Notes: generated from the letters alone by a model not told the origin. DNA of 64,000 nt from Tetranychus cinnabarinus (GCA_022266195.1 WHVY01000004.1:575501-639500), one strand, 5' to 3'. Counted from the first letter of the stretch, positions 41,801 through 53,900 are shown. Numbers and translations are program-made.

Positions 41801-44800
41801 CTTGTTTTACCCAATTTTCATCTTGATTCACTCTGAATGATTATGGTGAAAAATAGTAATGCAAATGAATGAAAACCAATTCTGGTTGACAATAAAAAAT
41901 AAACATTTTCATAATAATACTTCACAAATCTCAATATCTCAATCTTACCTGATTCTGTAGGCAACAGTATTTCTGTCACCAGTAGTTTCCTGTGTTATTA
42001 CGTTTATTATTATTAAGGTAATACTTGATTACCATTGTTGTTCAACCTAACACTCCCTTTGGTTTGGATTTTGAGACAAAATATATTCACGCCTAACGAT
42101 ATGAATATATCTAATAATATGAAACATTCATGAGGTGAATTTGTGTAACTGTATACATCTACATGTCTATTTATGCATGATAAACATGATTATAATAATA
42201 AGTTTACATGCAATTTTATTCTCAACTTTTCAATTGATTGTTTCTCCTTTTTATTTCATCAAAACAAAGGTTGAAAAGGAATTGAAAAAAAAGTAAATTA
42301 ATTAACTTTCATTTTTGAGTTTGGGTTAAGAATTGGGTTTTAGATTTGCATTTGGCGCTCATTTAATTTATTGATAATTGGCGGTCTTCAGTAACCAAAG
42401 ATTTGAACTCTTACTCGTTCACAACGTCTGTTTATCGTATGATTTATTTACTTATGTGTTACAATTGGCTAATTTTTACTTTTAATTGTGACCAAATGAT
42501 TATTAATTTGTGTGTATATCAAGTTTTGAGGTTTCCAATCATCAACCGGTGAAGCTAAAAATTGAAATTGGAAGCCTTTTAACCTAACTTACATAAGTCA
42601 AATGTTCTGCTGTCTTCATAAACATGTGAATTAACATTTATTTGAGTCAACCATTTAAGGTGTATTTGTTGTTACTTATTGTGTATCAGTGTATAAATCA
42701 AGGTTAATGGTTTATTGTTACCCATGTATTAAACAATTGTAACCAAAAAAGGTGAATTGAACATTTTTGTTTTCTTATTTGGCTTCAAACGTCATTTCTA
42801 TACCAATTGTGTGTCTTTCAACTTACCATTATCATTTAAGGATTTTCATTAAAAAATACAATCAAATGAAGAAAGTTAATTTAATGAGTGTATTATTGTT
42901 GTATTAGTTATTGTTAGTTAATGGTACTGTTTGCGTGTTTAGAACAAATCAATTTGATTTGATTTTGTATTGCTCAGTTTCTTTTTGTTGCAAACAAGAA
43001 AAGACAAACACAAAGATATAAAGAGTAACAAAATCAATTGGTATTAATCATGTAAACAGTTGAAGAAAATGAGAATTTACTTGATATTTGATATTTAATC
43101 TTGTTACATGGATTCTTTATCATAATATCATCTTACTTTATCATCATTATTATCATTGTCATCTATGAGACATAAATAATTAGCTGATTGAAAGACAAAT
43201 CCTTGTAAACAAATTAGCAAACTGCTGTGAAAGACGGAAAACAAATCTTATTATTACAAATAATTATAGTTAAATAATCAATAATGAAAAAGGATTAAGC
43301 CTTTACTTTCATGTAAATGTTTCTTGCTTCCTCAACTGTTGACTTTTATCAAATTAAATGTTGACATTTGCTCACAATTTGATACTTATATGCAATGCTA
43401 ATAATGAATAATCTAATGGAGTCAAGTTATCAATCATGTTACAATGCTTTGAAATTCAAATCCCTAGTACTATTGAGAATCTGTTAAACATGAAATTCAC
43501 TCTCTCTTCTGATCTTTGAATATTGACCAAACCATGATGGATTATTTCTAATTGATTTTCTCATTTTTCCCTCTATCAACAGGACTTTACATCTGATTTT
43601 TACTTTCGCCAATTTTGGGAAGATCCAAGATTAGCCTTTATTCCTTTACCTCGAATCACGGAGCTCTACGTAGGTGCCGAAGTTGCTGACCGAATCTGGG
43701 TTCCAGATACTTTTTTTGCCAACGAAAAATCAGCAAGTTTTCACTTTGCCACAACTAAAAACACTTTTCTACGAATTGGTTCCAATGGTGAAGTATTTCG
43801 AAGTATTAGGTAAGCCTAATTATTTCACCAACCATCACTTATATAATTGTTAATTTTATTTTTCATCTCCATATTTCAGATTAACTGTTACAGCCAGCTG
43901 TCCCATGGAGCTTCAATACTTTCCAATGGATAGGCAAAAATGTTCACTTGAAATTGAAAGCTGTATGTGTTACAAAGCCATATCAAGTCAACTTTTCTTC
44001 TCTTCTGTTTACCTTAACATGACGATTAATCTATTGACCTTTATTTATCTTACCTTTAGATGGTTATTCAATGTCTGATATGATTTATATTTGGAGAGAA
44101 GGTAAAAAGTCAATACGAATGAATAGTGATCTTTCATTACCTCAATTCAAAGTTCTTGGCCATGCACAGAAATCTCAAGCCAATGCTTTAAGTACAGGTA
44201 AGAAGAAGATTAAGAATATATTATTATATATAATATTTGAAAACAGAAAGTTGTTTTCATTTTCTATTATCAACATTATTATCATCATTGCCAATTAGAT
44301 CCAATTGTATTAGCGCCTTCACCACCAGAAGTGTTTACCACTGAATTATAATAAGTTTTTGTTCATACATTTTTACCAATATGTTTACTCTTCGTTTACC
44401 GTTGTGTCCTTTAATCAGCAACGATCCAATCATCATTAGAGTCGATTATGATGTTATGTAAATAGCCATTTCAAAATTATACATTGTACCATTTTAGATA
44501 GAAAGTTAATAATGGAGCATTTAAAATTAACTAAGTAGTTAACTTGTAGTTAACAGTATGGTTAACGACCATTGCTCGAATTAAAACACATAAAGCAAAT
44601 GGTTATCTTCAATAAAAGGCAAATATTAATGTTCCATAATAAATGTTCATCTAATAGGAAAACATTATTCATGTGTATAATTTATCCTAAAAAGTAGACG
44701 ATTTGACGACTATTTTTCTTATAGATTAAATACAATTATAAGTAATGGTTTAATCATTATATTGTTTGGCTATTGTTGTGACTAGAAAATAGAGGTATAT

Positions 44801-47800
44801 TGATTGATTTTTACATTAATTCATCATGTCATACACCTTTAATTGTACTTAATCAATAGAAACCTTTTCCTGAATAGATAATCAATATTAATTTGCTATC
44901 TTCTCTTTCGTTTCAGGAAACTATTCCAGATTAATATGTGAAATTAAATTTGCTCGAAGTTTGGGTTTTTATTTGATACAAATATACATCCCTGCCAGCC
45001 TTATAGTGGTGATAAGTTGGGTCTCATTTTGGTTACATCGTAATGCAACTCCAGCCCGAGTATCATTAGGAGTAACCACTGTCCTTACAATGACAACTTT
45101 AATGTCTTCAACCAATGCCCAGCTTCCAAAAATATCTTATATTAAATCAATTGACGTTTTCTTGGGAACCTGTTTCGTTATGGTTTTCGCTTCCCTCCTT
45201 GAATATGCCACTGTCGGTTATCTTGGTAAACGGATTGCCATGCGTAAATCAAGATTTGAACAAATGAATAAGATGCATGAAGACCAAAAGAAACGTCTTG
45301 CCTCATTGCCTTCTCATCATAATAGTAATTCTACTTCAGGACATTTAACGATAAGTGATAGAGGAGGCGGTGGCTCAGGTGGTGCGACTGGAAATGCTGG
45401 AGTAGGATGTTTAAGTAATAACCAAGTAGCCTTACAATCTGGGCAACAACAGTCACAAATGCAGCAGCAACAATCATCACAAGGTGGAGGGGGATTAAGC
45501 TCAACTGGTGGAACTGGAGGGTGTGGAGGTGGTGGACAAGGTGGACAAATGTCTTCACTTAACCCATTAAATGTGGTACATCCCGTTCAAGTTACCTCCT
45601 GTGACCTTATCCATGGTGAAGGTGGCCACAGTCATCTTGTACCTCCTTCATCACACTCACACCATCCAAACCAGCCTCAATCTCAGCCACAGTCCCAATC
45701 CCAGCCGCCCTCCTCACAAGACATACCTCCGCCCATACCGCCAGGTCCAATTGGAATAATTAATCCATCTCTATGTCCGGCGGCAATGAATGCACGTAAT
45801 CCAAGGCAAATTATTTATAAACATTCGGTATGTTAAAAATAGAACCCATTCATCTCCGTTAAACCTAAAAATAGGAGACAATTATATCAAACAGAGAAAC
45901 ATAATAACAGAATTGCTGTTAATGGGTCAAAACAGTAAATAAGCAAAAAGATAAAATAGCAAATCGGCTTTTAAAATGGGGATGGGTCATTTGAGCGAAA
46001 AGCATTTGAGCAAAGGTCAAATTTTTTGCACTTATTCCTTTTCTTTTCGCCGAAGTGACTTTGCCCAATTGCCTTCAGTTGACCCTTGTTCAAATGCTTT
46101 TCGCTCAAATGACCCGGGACCTTTAAAATTAATGTAAATCAATTGAAAGGTTTAATGCCAAAATCGGTTTAAACCGAGTGAGGAGTTAGGTCGGACATAC
46201 AAAGGGCATTCATTGGACAAGTTGAAAAATTTATAATCGATTAGTTTCGGTAAAATCACGTTCGCATTGAAACTTCGATAGATTTTTTCCAGTTATGTGT
46301 AAATAGAGTAAAAAAAGTGTCTAATAGTATCAGTTTAATTGTATCAATTTAATTGTCTTTTGCTGTTTTCAACCCAAACCGAATTACTAGGCGAATTCAA
46401 ACGATTTAAATTTCTCTTTCTATTGCACTACTTTGCTAAACCATTTATTAATCAATATTTGAGTCTGCTTTCTCTCAATTTCTAACCATTAATTTAACTT
46501 CTTATGTTTCAATATTATTCATACCTTTGTTTTCCTACCGTTCAATATTGTTCACAATATTTTGTGTGTCTATGTAAAATAATTTGCCTGATAATAACTA
46601 CGAGTTTGCAAACTGTAAACCGCCTTCTCACTATCAAGTATCATCAATCATAATCTCTCAAGTTTCTATCTTGTTTCTTTTGTATTCCTGTTATAACTCC
46701 TGTCTTCTTAATAATCTAACCAGCCATTCAATTTTTTCACTGTTTTTCCCTCTACATTTATACAAGCTCTAATTATTATTTTTATCATCAACATTACCAT
46801 CATCACCATCAAAAAGCTATTAGATTTTTTTAGTTAAACAAATTGAACCACAGAGAAGTAGATTATTATTCAGATTGTTATCATTATTCATAATCATTTT
46901 ACTTTTCTTTCCACCTTTTTTTATTCAGATTAAATCTATTTATTGGGCCGTTTTTTCACTCAACATCTGATTAGTTTAAATATTTCAATTGATCACCAAA
47001 AGGTTCACATCAATGTTTAACTTGTATTATTAGCCTCGTTACACTTGTAATTGAGTTGATCACTATTAACCCAGTTTTGTTTGAAGTAATTGTAATCAAA
47101 ATCTGGTTCCAATTTTAGAAAAGATTTGCACAAAAGGTCAAATTGCTGGACTTAATATGAATCTTGATTAATTTAATGGTCATTGATAATACAAATGTTT
47201 ACTGTGAAAAGGCCTAGGAGCCCATATTAATATTCAGTCTCATTATAATGCATCCTAAAGTAACCTAAAAATATCATAACCAAAACAAAGGAAAACGGAA
47301 ATTTAGACAAGATGTAGTTAAACAGTTAATTAAATAATATTAATCATCATTTAACAATCCAATTTAATGGATATGATTTCAATTAAGTCAAAATGTTGAA
47401 TGGTTATGAGGCGTTCATTTTGTTGCAACCTTTATGAATCTATCAACCAAATAGGTAACCTGTAAAAGCCAAAGTTTAATCAATTTAATCACTTAGTCAA
47501 TTGAATAATAAGATGTATCCAACAACATTATTGTCAATTGAGGTGGAAAATTTTTCCTCTATTAATAACATTATTGATCATGATGATGACAATACTGTTA
47601 ATAATCTAGATAATCTTTAGTCTCTTGTCCATAGTTAATTAAAGTGTAATCTGGCTATCATAATGACATGATAAGCATGACAGTCTCATGTTGAAAGTTT
47701 ATCCATGTGAATGAATCGCTTCAAAAAGATTGACTGAAGAGGAAACTGTTCAGAGCGTTTGACTAACAGTTGATTAAAACATAATAAATAACAAATACAA

Positions 47801-48549
47801 AGTAATTAAAATAGGAAAAAATTACAAAATCTGCAAAACTATTTTCTATTGTGAACTAGAGATGGCGCTGTTATTTTTTATTTCGTTGGTTTTTGCATTT
47901 TTTAAAAATAATTTAATCAAGATTCTCGAGGTTTTCAGAAATGTTTAATTATTTATTTTTTGTTTCTCTGTATCTTTAGCATCTTTACCATCCCGGATCG
48001 GGAGGAACACTTCACCGAAGTGGCCATTATGATCGTTCATATACTTGCTCATCACCACCCACCACTCATCGATCCACATGTACATTGCGTACCTGTAACA
48101 CAGCTCATATGATATGCAACCATCCAGACTCAATTGGATCAAGTGGAGTCCATTATCCAAGTGAAGTTAGATATAAATTGTCTGAAATGAAAACAGGTTC
48201 AAGAGGAGCAAGTTGTATCACCACTTCAACCGGTGAACCCATTTGTAGTGGTAACAGTCAAGGAGGAGGAACAGGTGGAAGTGGTGGCTGTGGTGCTACA
48301 TCGACAACACCTTTGATTTCACGACGCTCAATGGAACAATCAGAACCTCCGCCAACTCCAATAACCAAACATTCAACTGGAAAGTGTAAAAATCCGAATA
48401 AACTATTAGGAGTTTCACCAAGTGACATTGATAAATACTCTAGGGTTATATTTCCCGTCTGTTTCATATGTTTCAATCTTATGTATTGGATTATCTATCT
48501 TCACATCAGCAATGAACCCAATCCAGATTTAATTCAGCTTGGAAGTTAA
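32855..48549 (+). CDS. Rdl: Rdl-B: RDL-type GABA-gated chloride channel subunit, 8 exons
   Basis: Second RDL paralog. Exons: 32855-32967, 33038-33123, 33579-33646, 43583-43809, 43880-43962, 44060-44197, 44917-45827, 47980-48549. They total 2,196 nt in one frame and 731 residues. Exons 2-6 have exactly the lengths and phases of Rdl-A. The Cys-loop is 172-186, and loop C has STGNYSRL. The pore motif is PARVSLGVTTVLTMTT with serine (288) at 2'. TM4 is near the C-terminus after KLLGVSPSDIDKYSR. The TM3-TM4 loop is extended to about 355 residues, rich in Gly, Ser, Gln, His and Pro, more than twice that of Rdl-A. The ligand-binding exons differ from Rdl-A: exon 4 is roughly 70% identical in protein, exon 6 about half. 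Retention of intron 7 would end the frame two codons later, before TM4. A second in-frame ATG at 32861 could also be the start. An AATAAA lies at 48607-48612. Confidence 0.93.
33124..33578 (+). other. Rdl-B intron 2
   Basis: A 455-bp phase-1 intron, against 2.65 kb in Rdl-A. Nothing else seen. Confidence 0.6.
33647..43582 (+). other. Rdl-B intron 3 (9.9 kb)
   Basis: Long phase-0 intron between the exons for SEVQM and DFTSDFY. It has GAT/CAT repeats (near 33918-33950 and 40925-40943) and AT-rich unique sequence. I found no transposon ends, no nested gene and no alternative exon that I could recognise. Confidence 0.5.
44198..44916 (+). other. Rdl-B intron 6
   Basis: A 719-bp AT-rich phase-1 intron. 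Nothing else seen. Confidence 0.6.
44955..45254 (+). other. Gene-conversion-like tract, Rdl-B copy (TM1-TM3)
   Basis: Partner of 4442-4741: 299 of 300 bases identical across TM1, the pore-lining TM2 and TM3. The rest of the same exon, coding for the cytoplasmic loop, has no useful similarity beyond the first few codons. Confidence 0.85.
45828..47979 (+). other. Rdl-B intron 7
   Basis: A 2.15-kb phase-0 intron in the TM3-TM4 loop. It contains the short foldback element at 45984-46115 and a CTCF-like AGATGGCGC at 47860-47868. Otherwise AT-rich with no gene. Confidence 0.5.
45984..46115. mobile_element. Short foldback element (132 bp)
   Basis: A 37-bp arm beginning GGGTCATTTGAGCGAAAAGC (45984-46020) is repeated in inverted orientation at 46079-46115 with about two to three differences. 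There is no coding capacity. A related sequence, GCATTTGAGCGAAAA, occurs near 49367. It looks like a MITE; the target duplication is unclear. Confidence 0.6.
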
Positions 48550-49705
48550 ATTAAATGTCAAAAATGAACCTAAAGAACAAAGAGAAACAACGATCAAGGC
48601 GAATCAAATAAACTAGGAAAAGAAACCAATAGCTATAAATGATCAAATAGTGACTCCAAATGATTGTTGGTTTGGACGGATTAGTGAATAGGAGAACTTT
48701 GAAACCTGAAAATTGTGATGAAGCAAATTTCAGACAACTCATGGTATTTGAAAAGGTGTAAAGAGACTCATTCAATGTATAAAACAGGGGAAATTGTTTA
48801 AAATCTATAATATGTTGAAATATGTTGAAATATGTTATTCAAGTTATCAAATGAATGAGTTTTCCTATCATCACCTTCCTTAATTTCAAGTATCATTTTT
48901 TGAAAACAAAAAATGTTTATCATTACTGTTATTATTACTATTCATTAATCAAAACTATTAGTCTTTCAAAGCAAAAAGAACAAAAAAGTTATCCTTGACA
49001 TGAAATAATAGAAAGTGAAACAAAAGATTAATCTCAAGATGATTGAAAAGTTGTGTTGATAGTATCAAACATTTTCCTCCTTTCTTGCATCTTCTCCTTT
49101 ATCATCATCATCTTCCTCATTTCTTAACATTTATTCACCTTTGTGCACTGTAATAGGTTGCTCTTCTCATCTAGTTCAGAGGTATTTAGTATATTTTTTT
49201 CGTGCAATGAATAAAGTTGAAGATAATTCTTCATTATCATCAACATTTTCCTCAATCATAAGTCTTTTCCTTTTCAACAAACCTTTCTCTTGCAACCTAA
49301 CAGACGAAAGCACATTCATAATAATCCTGGATGATGAAGATAAAGGGAAGAAGAAGGGGCTTGTAGCATTTGAGCGAAAATCATTTTTGCCAAACTCTTT
49401 TGAGTGAAAGCTTTTTTGACGAAAGCTCTTTCAGAGAATTATGGAAAATGAAATTAATCTGTTTAATAAATTAAAGAGTTTTTCAATACATAATTTGTCT
49501 TAATTTTACTGTCTTATTGTCTACTGATTTTAATCATTGAAATTCATTTTTCGGGAACAGGATCAGGCAAGAGCAATTTGGTGCTTTACCGGTGGACAGG
49601 ACTGGAATCGTCGTTCCAGATAGTTTAAAATGTAATTCTTCTGGACAAATTTTCTTCTTCGGGATATTCAATGAATATCGTATCGGAAAAAATGGATCTC
49701 GCTCG

Positions 49706-50175
49706 AGGCATTTCTCTATGCATTAGGCTGAAGTTTTTTGACGAGAACAAAATTTAAAAATATTTTACGAAAATTTGCAACATTAGGCAATTATTTCAAT
49801 CAATAAGCGAGTCTAAGAGACCAATCAATGCAATTACTGATCATAAACATGAGGTTTTTTTCATCTAACGTTATGTTGCTTTGGATTTTGTCTTCATATA
49901 AGAACTTGGTTTTAATAATTTTCACATAACAATGATATTTAAATTATTAAATTGTTGAATCAGTGGATAAACAAATTGACCGGCAATCAGCTTCACAATT
50001 AGCTTTAATATCTTTCTCTATTTAGTTATTTTATTGTTTTCATTTTATTGATTGATATCAAATGTAAACAGATTGTCTTGATTGGATACTGATTTAAATT
50101 CTTAAAAGTCTTGCTAGTTGCGCCTTGTGTCCGTATAACTAACTGTTACCAAAACTTCAGCATAGAGAAATGCCT
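49706..50175. mobile_element. Possible inverted-repeat element (about 470 bp)
   Basis: A 25-bp sequence at 50151-50175 is found in inverted orientation at 49706-49737, where a 7-bp insertion (CATTAGG) splits it into 15 and 10 matching bases. No target duplication or protein is visible. Best read as a decayed MITE. Confidence 0.4.
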
Positions 50176-50321
50176 GGGTCACTTTGAAAGGGCCAATAAC
50201 TTTCGTTAATCAAAAAACGGGAACTTACTATTGTTACTTTTTATGTACTCCTTATGGGCCAACTAAAAATAAATATTTCATTAGAAACCCGATTACCACT
50301 TGCCGACCCATTGTGAGTTCA

Positions 50322-50600
50322 CTAACAACGCCCCATTTCTTAGAAATGGGATCAGAAAGGAAGATACTCGAACATCGAGTCTCACATCTTCTTCTTCTTT
50401 TTCTTCTTCTTCTTCTTCGTTATCATCTTCTTCTTTTGGTCTGGTTCCGATCACTGAAAATTAGACTAATAATGACTAATTAACAGTAGATGGAGCTTTT
50501 AATGCATTACAAAGTCATGCAATAAATCTATCAGATATGAGACTCGATGTTCGAGTATCTTCCTTTCTGATCCCATTTCTGAGAAATGGGGCGTTGTTAG
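50322..50600. mobile_element. Foldback MITE (279 bp)
   Basis: Inverted arms of about 61 bp begin CTAACAACGCCCCATTTCT and differ at a single base where I compared them (about 50322-50382 and 50540-50600). The centre is a CTT-rich run. No coding capacity. Confidence 0.7.
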
Positions 50601-50617
50601 AGTACTCGGTTTTGTCA

Positions 50618-50762
50618 TGTGCGATATCCGTCTTTTAGGATATCGATATTTACCGATATTTTTATCGAAATTTTACATTGGTTTCAATGGAACAGCAAAA
50701 TATCGATAAATATCGAGCTCTGGAATATCGATAATCATTATCGATAACCATAATATCGCACA
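50618..50762. repeat. TATCGATA cluster inside a short inverted repeat, upstream of Stat
   Basis: TGTGCGATAT at 50618-50627 is inverted at 50753-50762. Between them are four exact TATCGATA sites (50641-50648, 50701-50708, 50726-50733, 50739-50746) and several near matches. TATCGATA is the DREF-binding element of fly promoters, and the cluster ends about 185 bp before the Stat start codon. The inverted ends suggest instead, or in addition, a small transposon relic. Confidence 0.5.
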
Positions 50763-50947
50763 GCTCTAACTGAGTTCAGTTTGTTAAACTTGTTTTTTGT
50801 AACCTTACATTTTAATCGATTACACTGTTATGACCATTTGATTAATCTCTCGTCTTAATTTTTTTTCTTGGTTTCTTAAACTATTTTTTTTTCATAACCT
50901 TTTAATCTTTCATTTTCATTCGATTATCTTTCTCACTTGTAAACATC

Positions 50948-53900
50948 ATGGATAGAAGAATAGCTGAAAGGCTTATGGAATTACAAAATTTAACGGATCA
51001 TCTTACCGCTAAAAGAAATGAGCTTATCTCTCATTATGAGAACATTGTTTACCTGACGAATCGAATTGACGAACTTCCAAAGACTTCAAGCATAAGGTAA
51101 AGTATATTTTGACATTTTTCTATTAATTTGCTATTTGTACGAAGTACGAAAACCTTGATTTCTTTTATATCAATACATACATAGTTTTTGTTGCCAACCG
51201 ATCAATATTTGTCGTAATTTGTCCTTGATAATTGAATATTTATTTAATTTTCATGCTTTTTCTCTGTTTATTTTTGCCGTTATTTTTCAATATCAATAGC
51301 ATGATTAAGTTTCAAAAGCAAAAAGAGATTTTGTTTAACAATTTGAATGAGGTTAAGATGACTTATCAACAGAAAGGGGAATATTGGACATCTCGATGTA
51401 GAGATTTAATAAACTCTACCACAGTTATGTTACCTGAAGTTCTTGAAAACGTCGATACATTTCGATATGAACAACAAATAGCTGGTAATGGAGCTCCAGT
51501 AGAAAATAATTTGGAACAAGTACAATCTTGGTGTGAAACTTTGGGCGGCATATGGCTAAATTTACGACACGAGCTGACATTGATGGCTACTTATTTTCCG
51601 CCTTGGGAAGGAGATTTCAATAATATGAGACGTGATGTTGACAATATGGTTGGACAATTGGTGAAAAGGACTTTCATCGTTGAAAAGCAGCCACCTCAAG
51701 TTCTCAAAACAAATACTCGATTTCCATCAACAGTTCGATCTCTAATTGGCGGTCTACTCAGCTCTAATACGACAATTCATCATAGTCCCATCGTTAGAGC
51801 CTCGATTTTGAATGAATCGCAAGCTCGAATGTTAATGCAATCGCAGGATAATACATTAGTTGATTTAACCTCTGGTGCTATTTTAAATCGAGAATCCAAC
51901 TTACAATGGCAGCCAACAACAAAGCAATCTATTGCCAATTTTCGAACTCTCATCTTGAAGAAAATTAACAGGACAGAAAAAAAAGGAACTGAATCTGTGA
52001 CAGATGAAAAATTTGCTTTACTTTTCCAAGCAGTAATTAAATTAGCTGCCGGTGAGCTTGTTTTCTACGTCAAGGTAACTGATAGTTTTGCTTATTTTGT
52101 TTTTTGTTTCATTTGTATTGATTTTATCGCCTATTATACATTATTTTGTCTTTTTTTGCGTTGCATTTTGTAGACCTTATCACTGCCTTTGGTTGTTATT
52201 GTTCATGGTAATCAAGAAAACCATGCTTGGGCAACTGTTACTTGGGATAATGCATTCGCATCACCAGTAAGTTACATTTTCACATAATTTTATCACTTTT
52301 TATTGTCTTTATTCTAGATTTTCCTGTTAATCTTATCTGTCTGCTTGTGTGCCATTACAATAGCTCAATAAAGCCTCTTGTTATTGCTTTAATGATTTTC
52401 ATTTTATTCACGATTTTTTCCCATTTTATCTAATTTACAAGGATCGAACACCTTTTGTTGTACCAGATAAAGTTCCATGGGCTAGAGTTGGGCAAGTTTT
52501 GAGCACCAAGTTTGGCGCATTCGTTGGCTGTGAACTTGCCACAGAAGATTTAAATTTTCTTGCTGGAAAAGCCTTCAGAGATTGGAATTTACCAGAATGT
52601 GATCAAATCTATTTAAGTTGGGCACAATTTGCAAAAGAACCTTTACCAGATCGTAACTTTACATTTTGGGAATGGTTTTATTCAATTTTAAAATTAACCC
52701 GGGAACATCTGAAGGATTTGTGGAGACCTGATAATAGATTGATATATGGTTTTATTGGTCGCAAGCAAACTGAAGATGCTTTGATGGATAAACCGGATGG
52801 AACCTTCCTTCTTCGATACAGCGAAACTGAACTCGGATGCATTACAATTGCATATAAAGCGGAAAATAGAACCGGGGATTTAAAATCTGTTTATATGATT
52901 AAACCATTTAGTCAAAAAGACATCCAAATTCGATCTCTACCAGACCGTATTAATGATCTCAAACATTTAAAATATTTATACCCAGAGATACCCAAAGATC
53001 AAGCTTTCGGTAAATTTTATGAACCATTGAGAGATGTCGAACCAACCGCTGAAGGATACATACCACCAGTACTTGTAACTCACATACCAGAGTAAGATTC
53101 ATCAATTTTATCTATTTCTCTTTTCATTTTTCTTTCAATTCACGTCAACCTTTTCTTAAAATACATATCATTTGATGCTTTAGACTAAAGCAATTCATGT
53201 CAAATGATTTCAACCCATCAATACACTTTATTGATTCCATTCAATCTTTTCTCTGATTATATTTAGATGGGCCCCTGGAGGCGGTATCGATTCTTATCCA
53301 AGTACACCCCATTCCAATATTAATACTCAATCGCCATCAATGAATGAAATTTACGGAGATCCACCCAGTTCAGTGGGAAGTTTATCGAGTGATGTTCGCT
53401 TGAAGTAAGTTCAAACCAAGAGTGACTTCCTTTTCCTTCCACACTTGTTCCTCTTTGAACATTTCAAAGTTTTTTTTGCTCGAATGTTTTTTGCTTTTGT
53501 TTTATATTATATTTACTTTAGTTATTGAAATTCCTTCCTTTCCTTTGTTTCCTTTTCTCTATTCTCTTTCCCTCTCTCTTTTTCCTTTTCTTTCTTTCTC
53601 TTCCTCTCTCTCTCTATCTCTGTCTCTTTTCCCTTCACGACTGCAGCAGTGTTATTACACCTGTAAATTTCATGCAAACGCACTCAAATTCCCATATGAT
53701 CTGTGACTTTAATAGCTACTTTTAGGTCACCGACTAATTCTTATATTTAGATGTTTAAACTAAGTTTTATAAATGCATATCAGTGAACCCTTTCTATTAA
53801 ATTAATTCTTTTTTTAACAAATATACAATTCAACAGAGGGATAAAATTAAACAGCTACCATTGCTCGTTTCATTTGAAAACATTTTAATCAAATTGAAAC

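Larger units (their letters stand above)
48550..50947. other. Intergenic region packed with foldback elements
   Basis: Region between Rdl-B and Stat. After the Rdl-B poly(A) signal it holds a fragment of the GAGCGAAAA family near 49365-49440, then inverted-repeat elements at 49706-50175, 50322-50600 and 50618-50762. I found no exon that could supply the missing N-terminal domain of STAT. Confidence 0.55.

Noticed and set aside
36143..49876. Recurring TAACGTTA words (near 36144, 40844, 49868)
   Set aside because: Only three scattered copies with weakly related flanks; chance is a fair explanation.
50184..50483. 99-codon open frame upstream of Stat
   Set aside because: It runs into the arm and CTT-rich centre of the MITE at 50322-50600, and does not resemble the STAT N-terminal domain.
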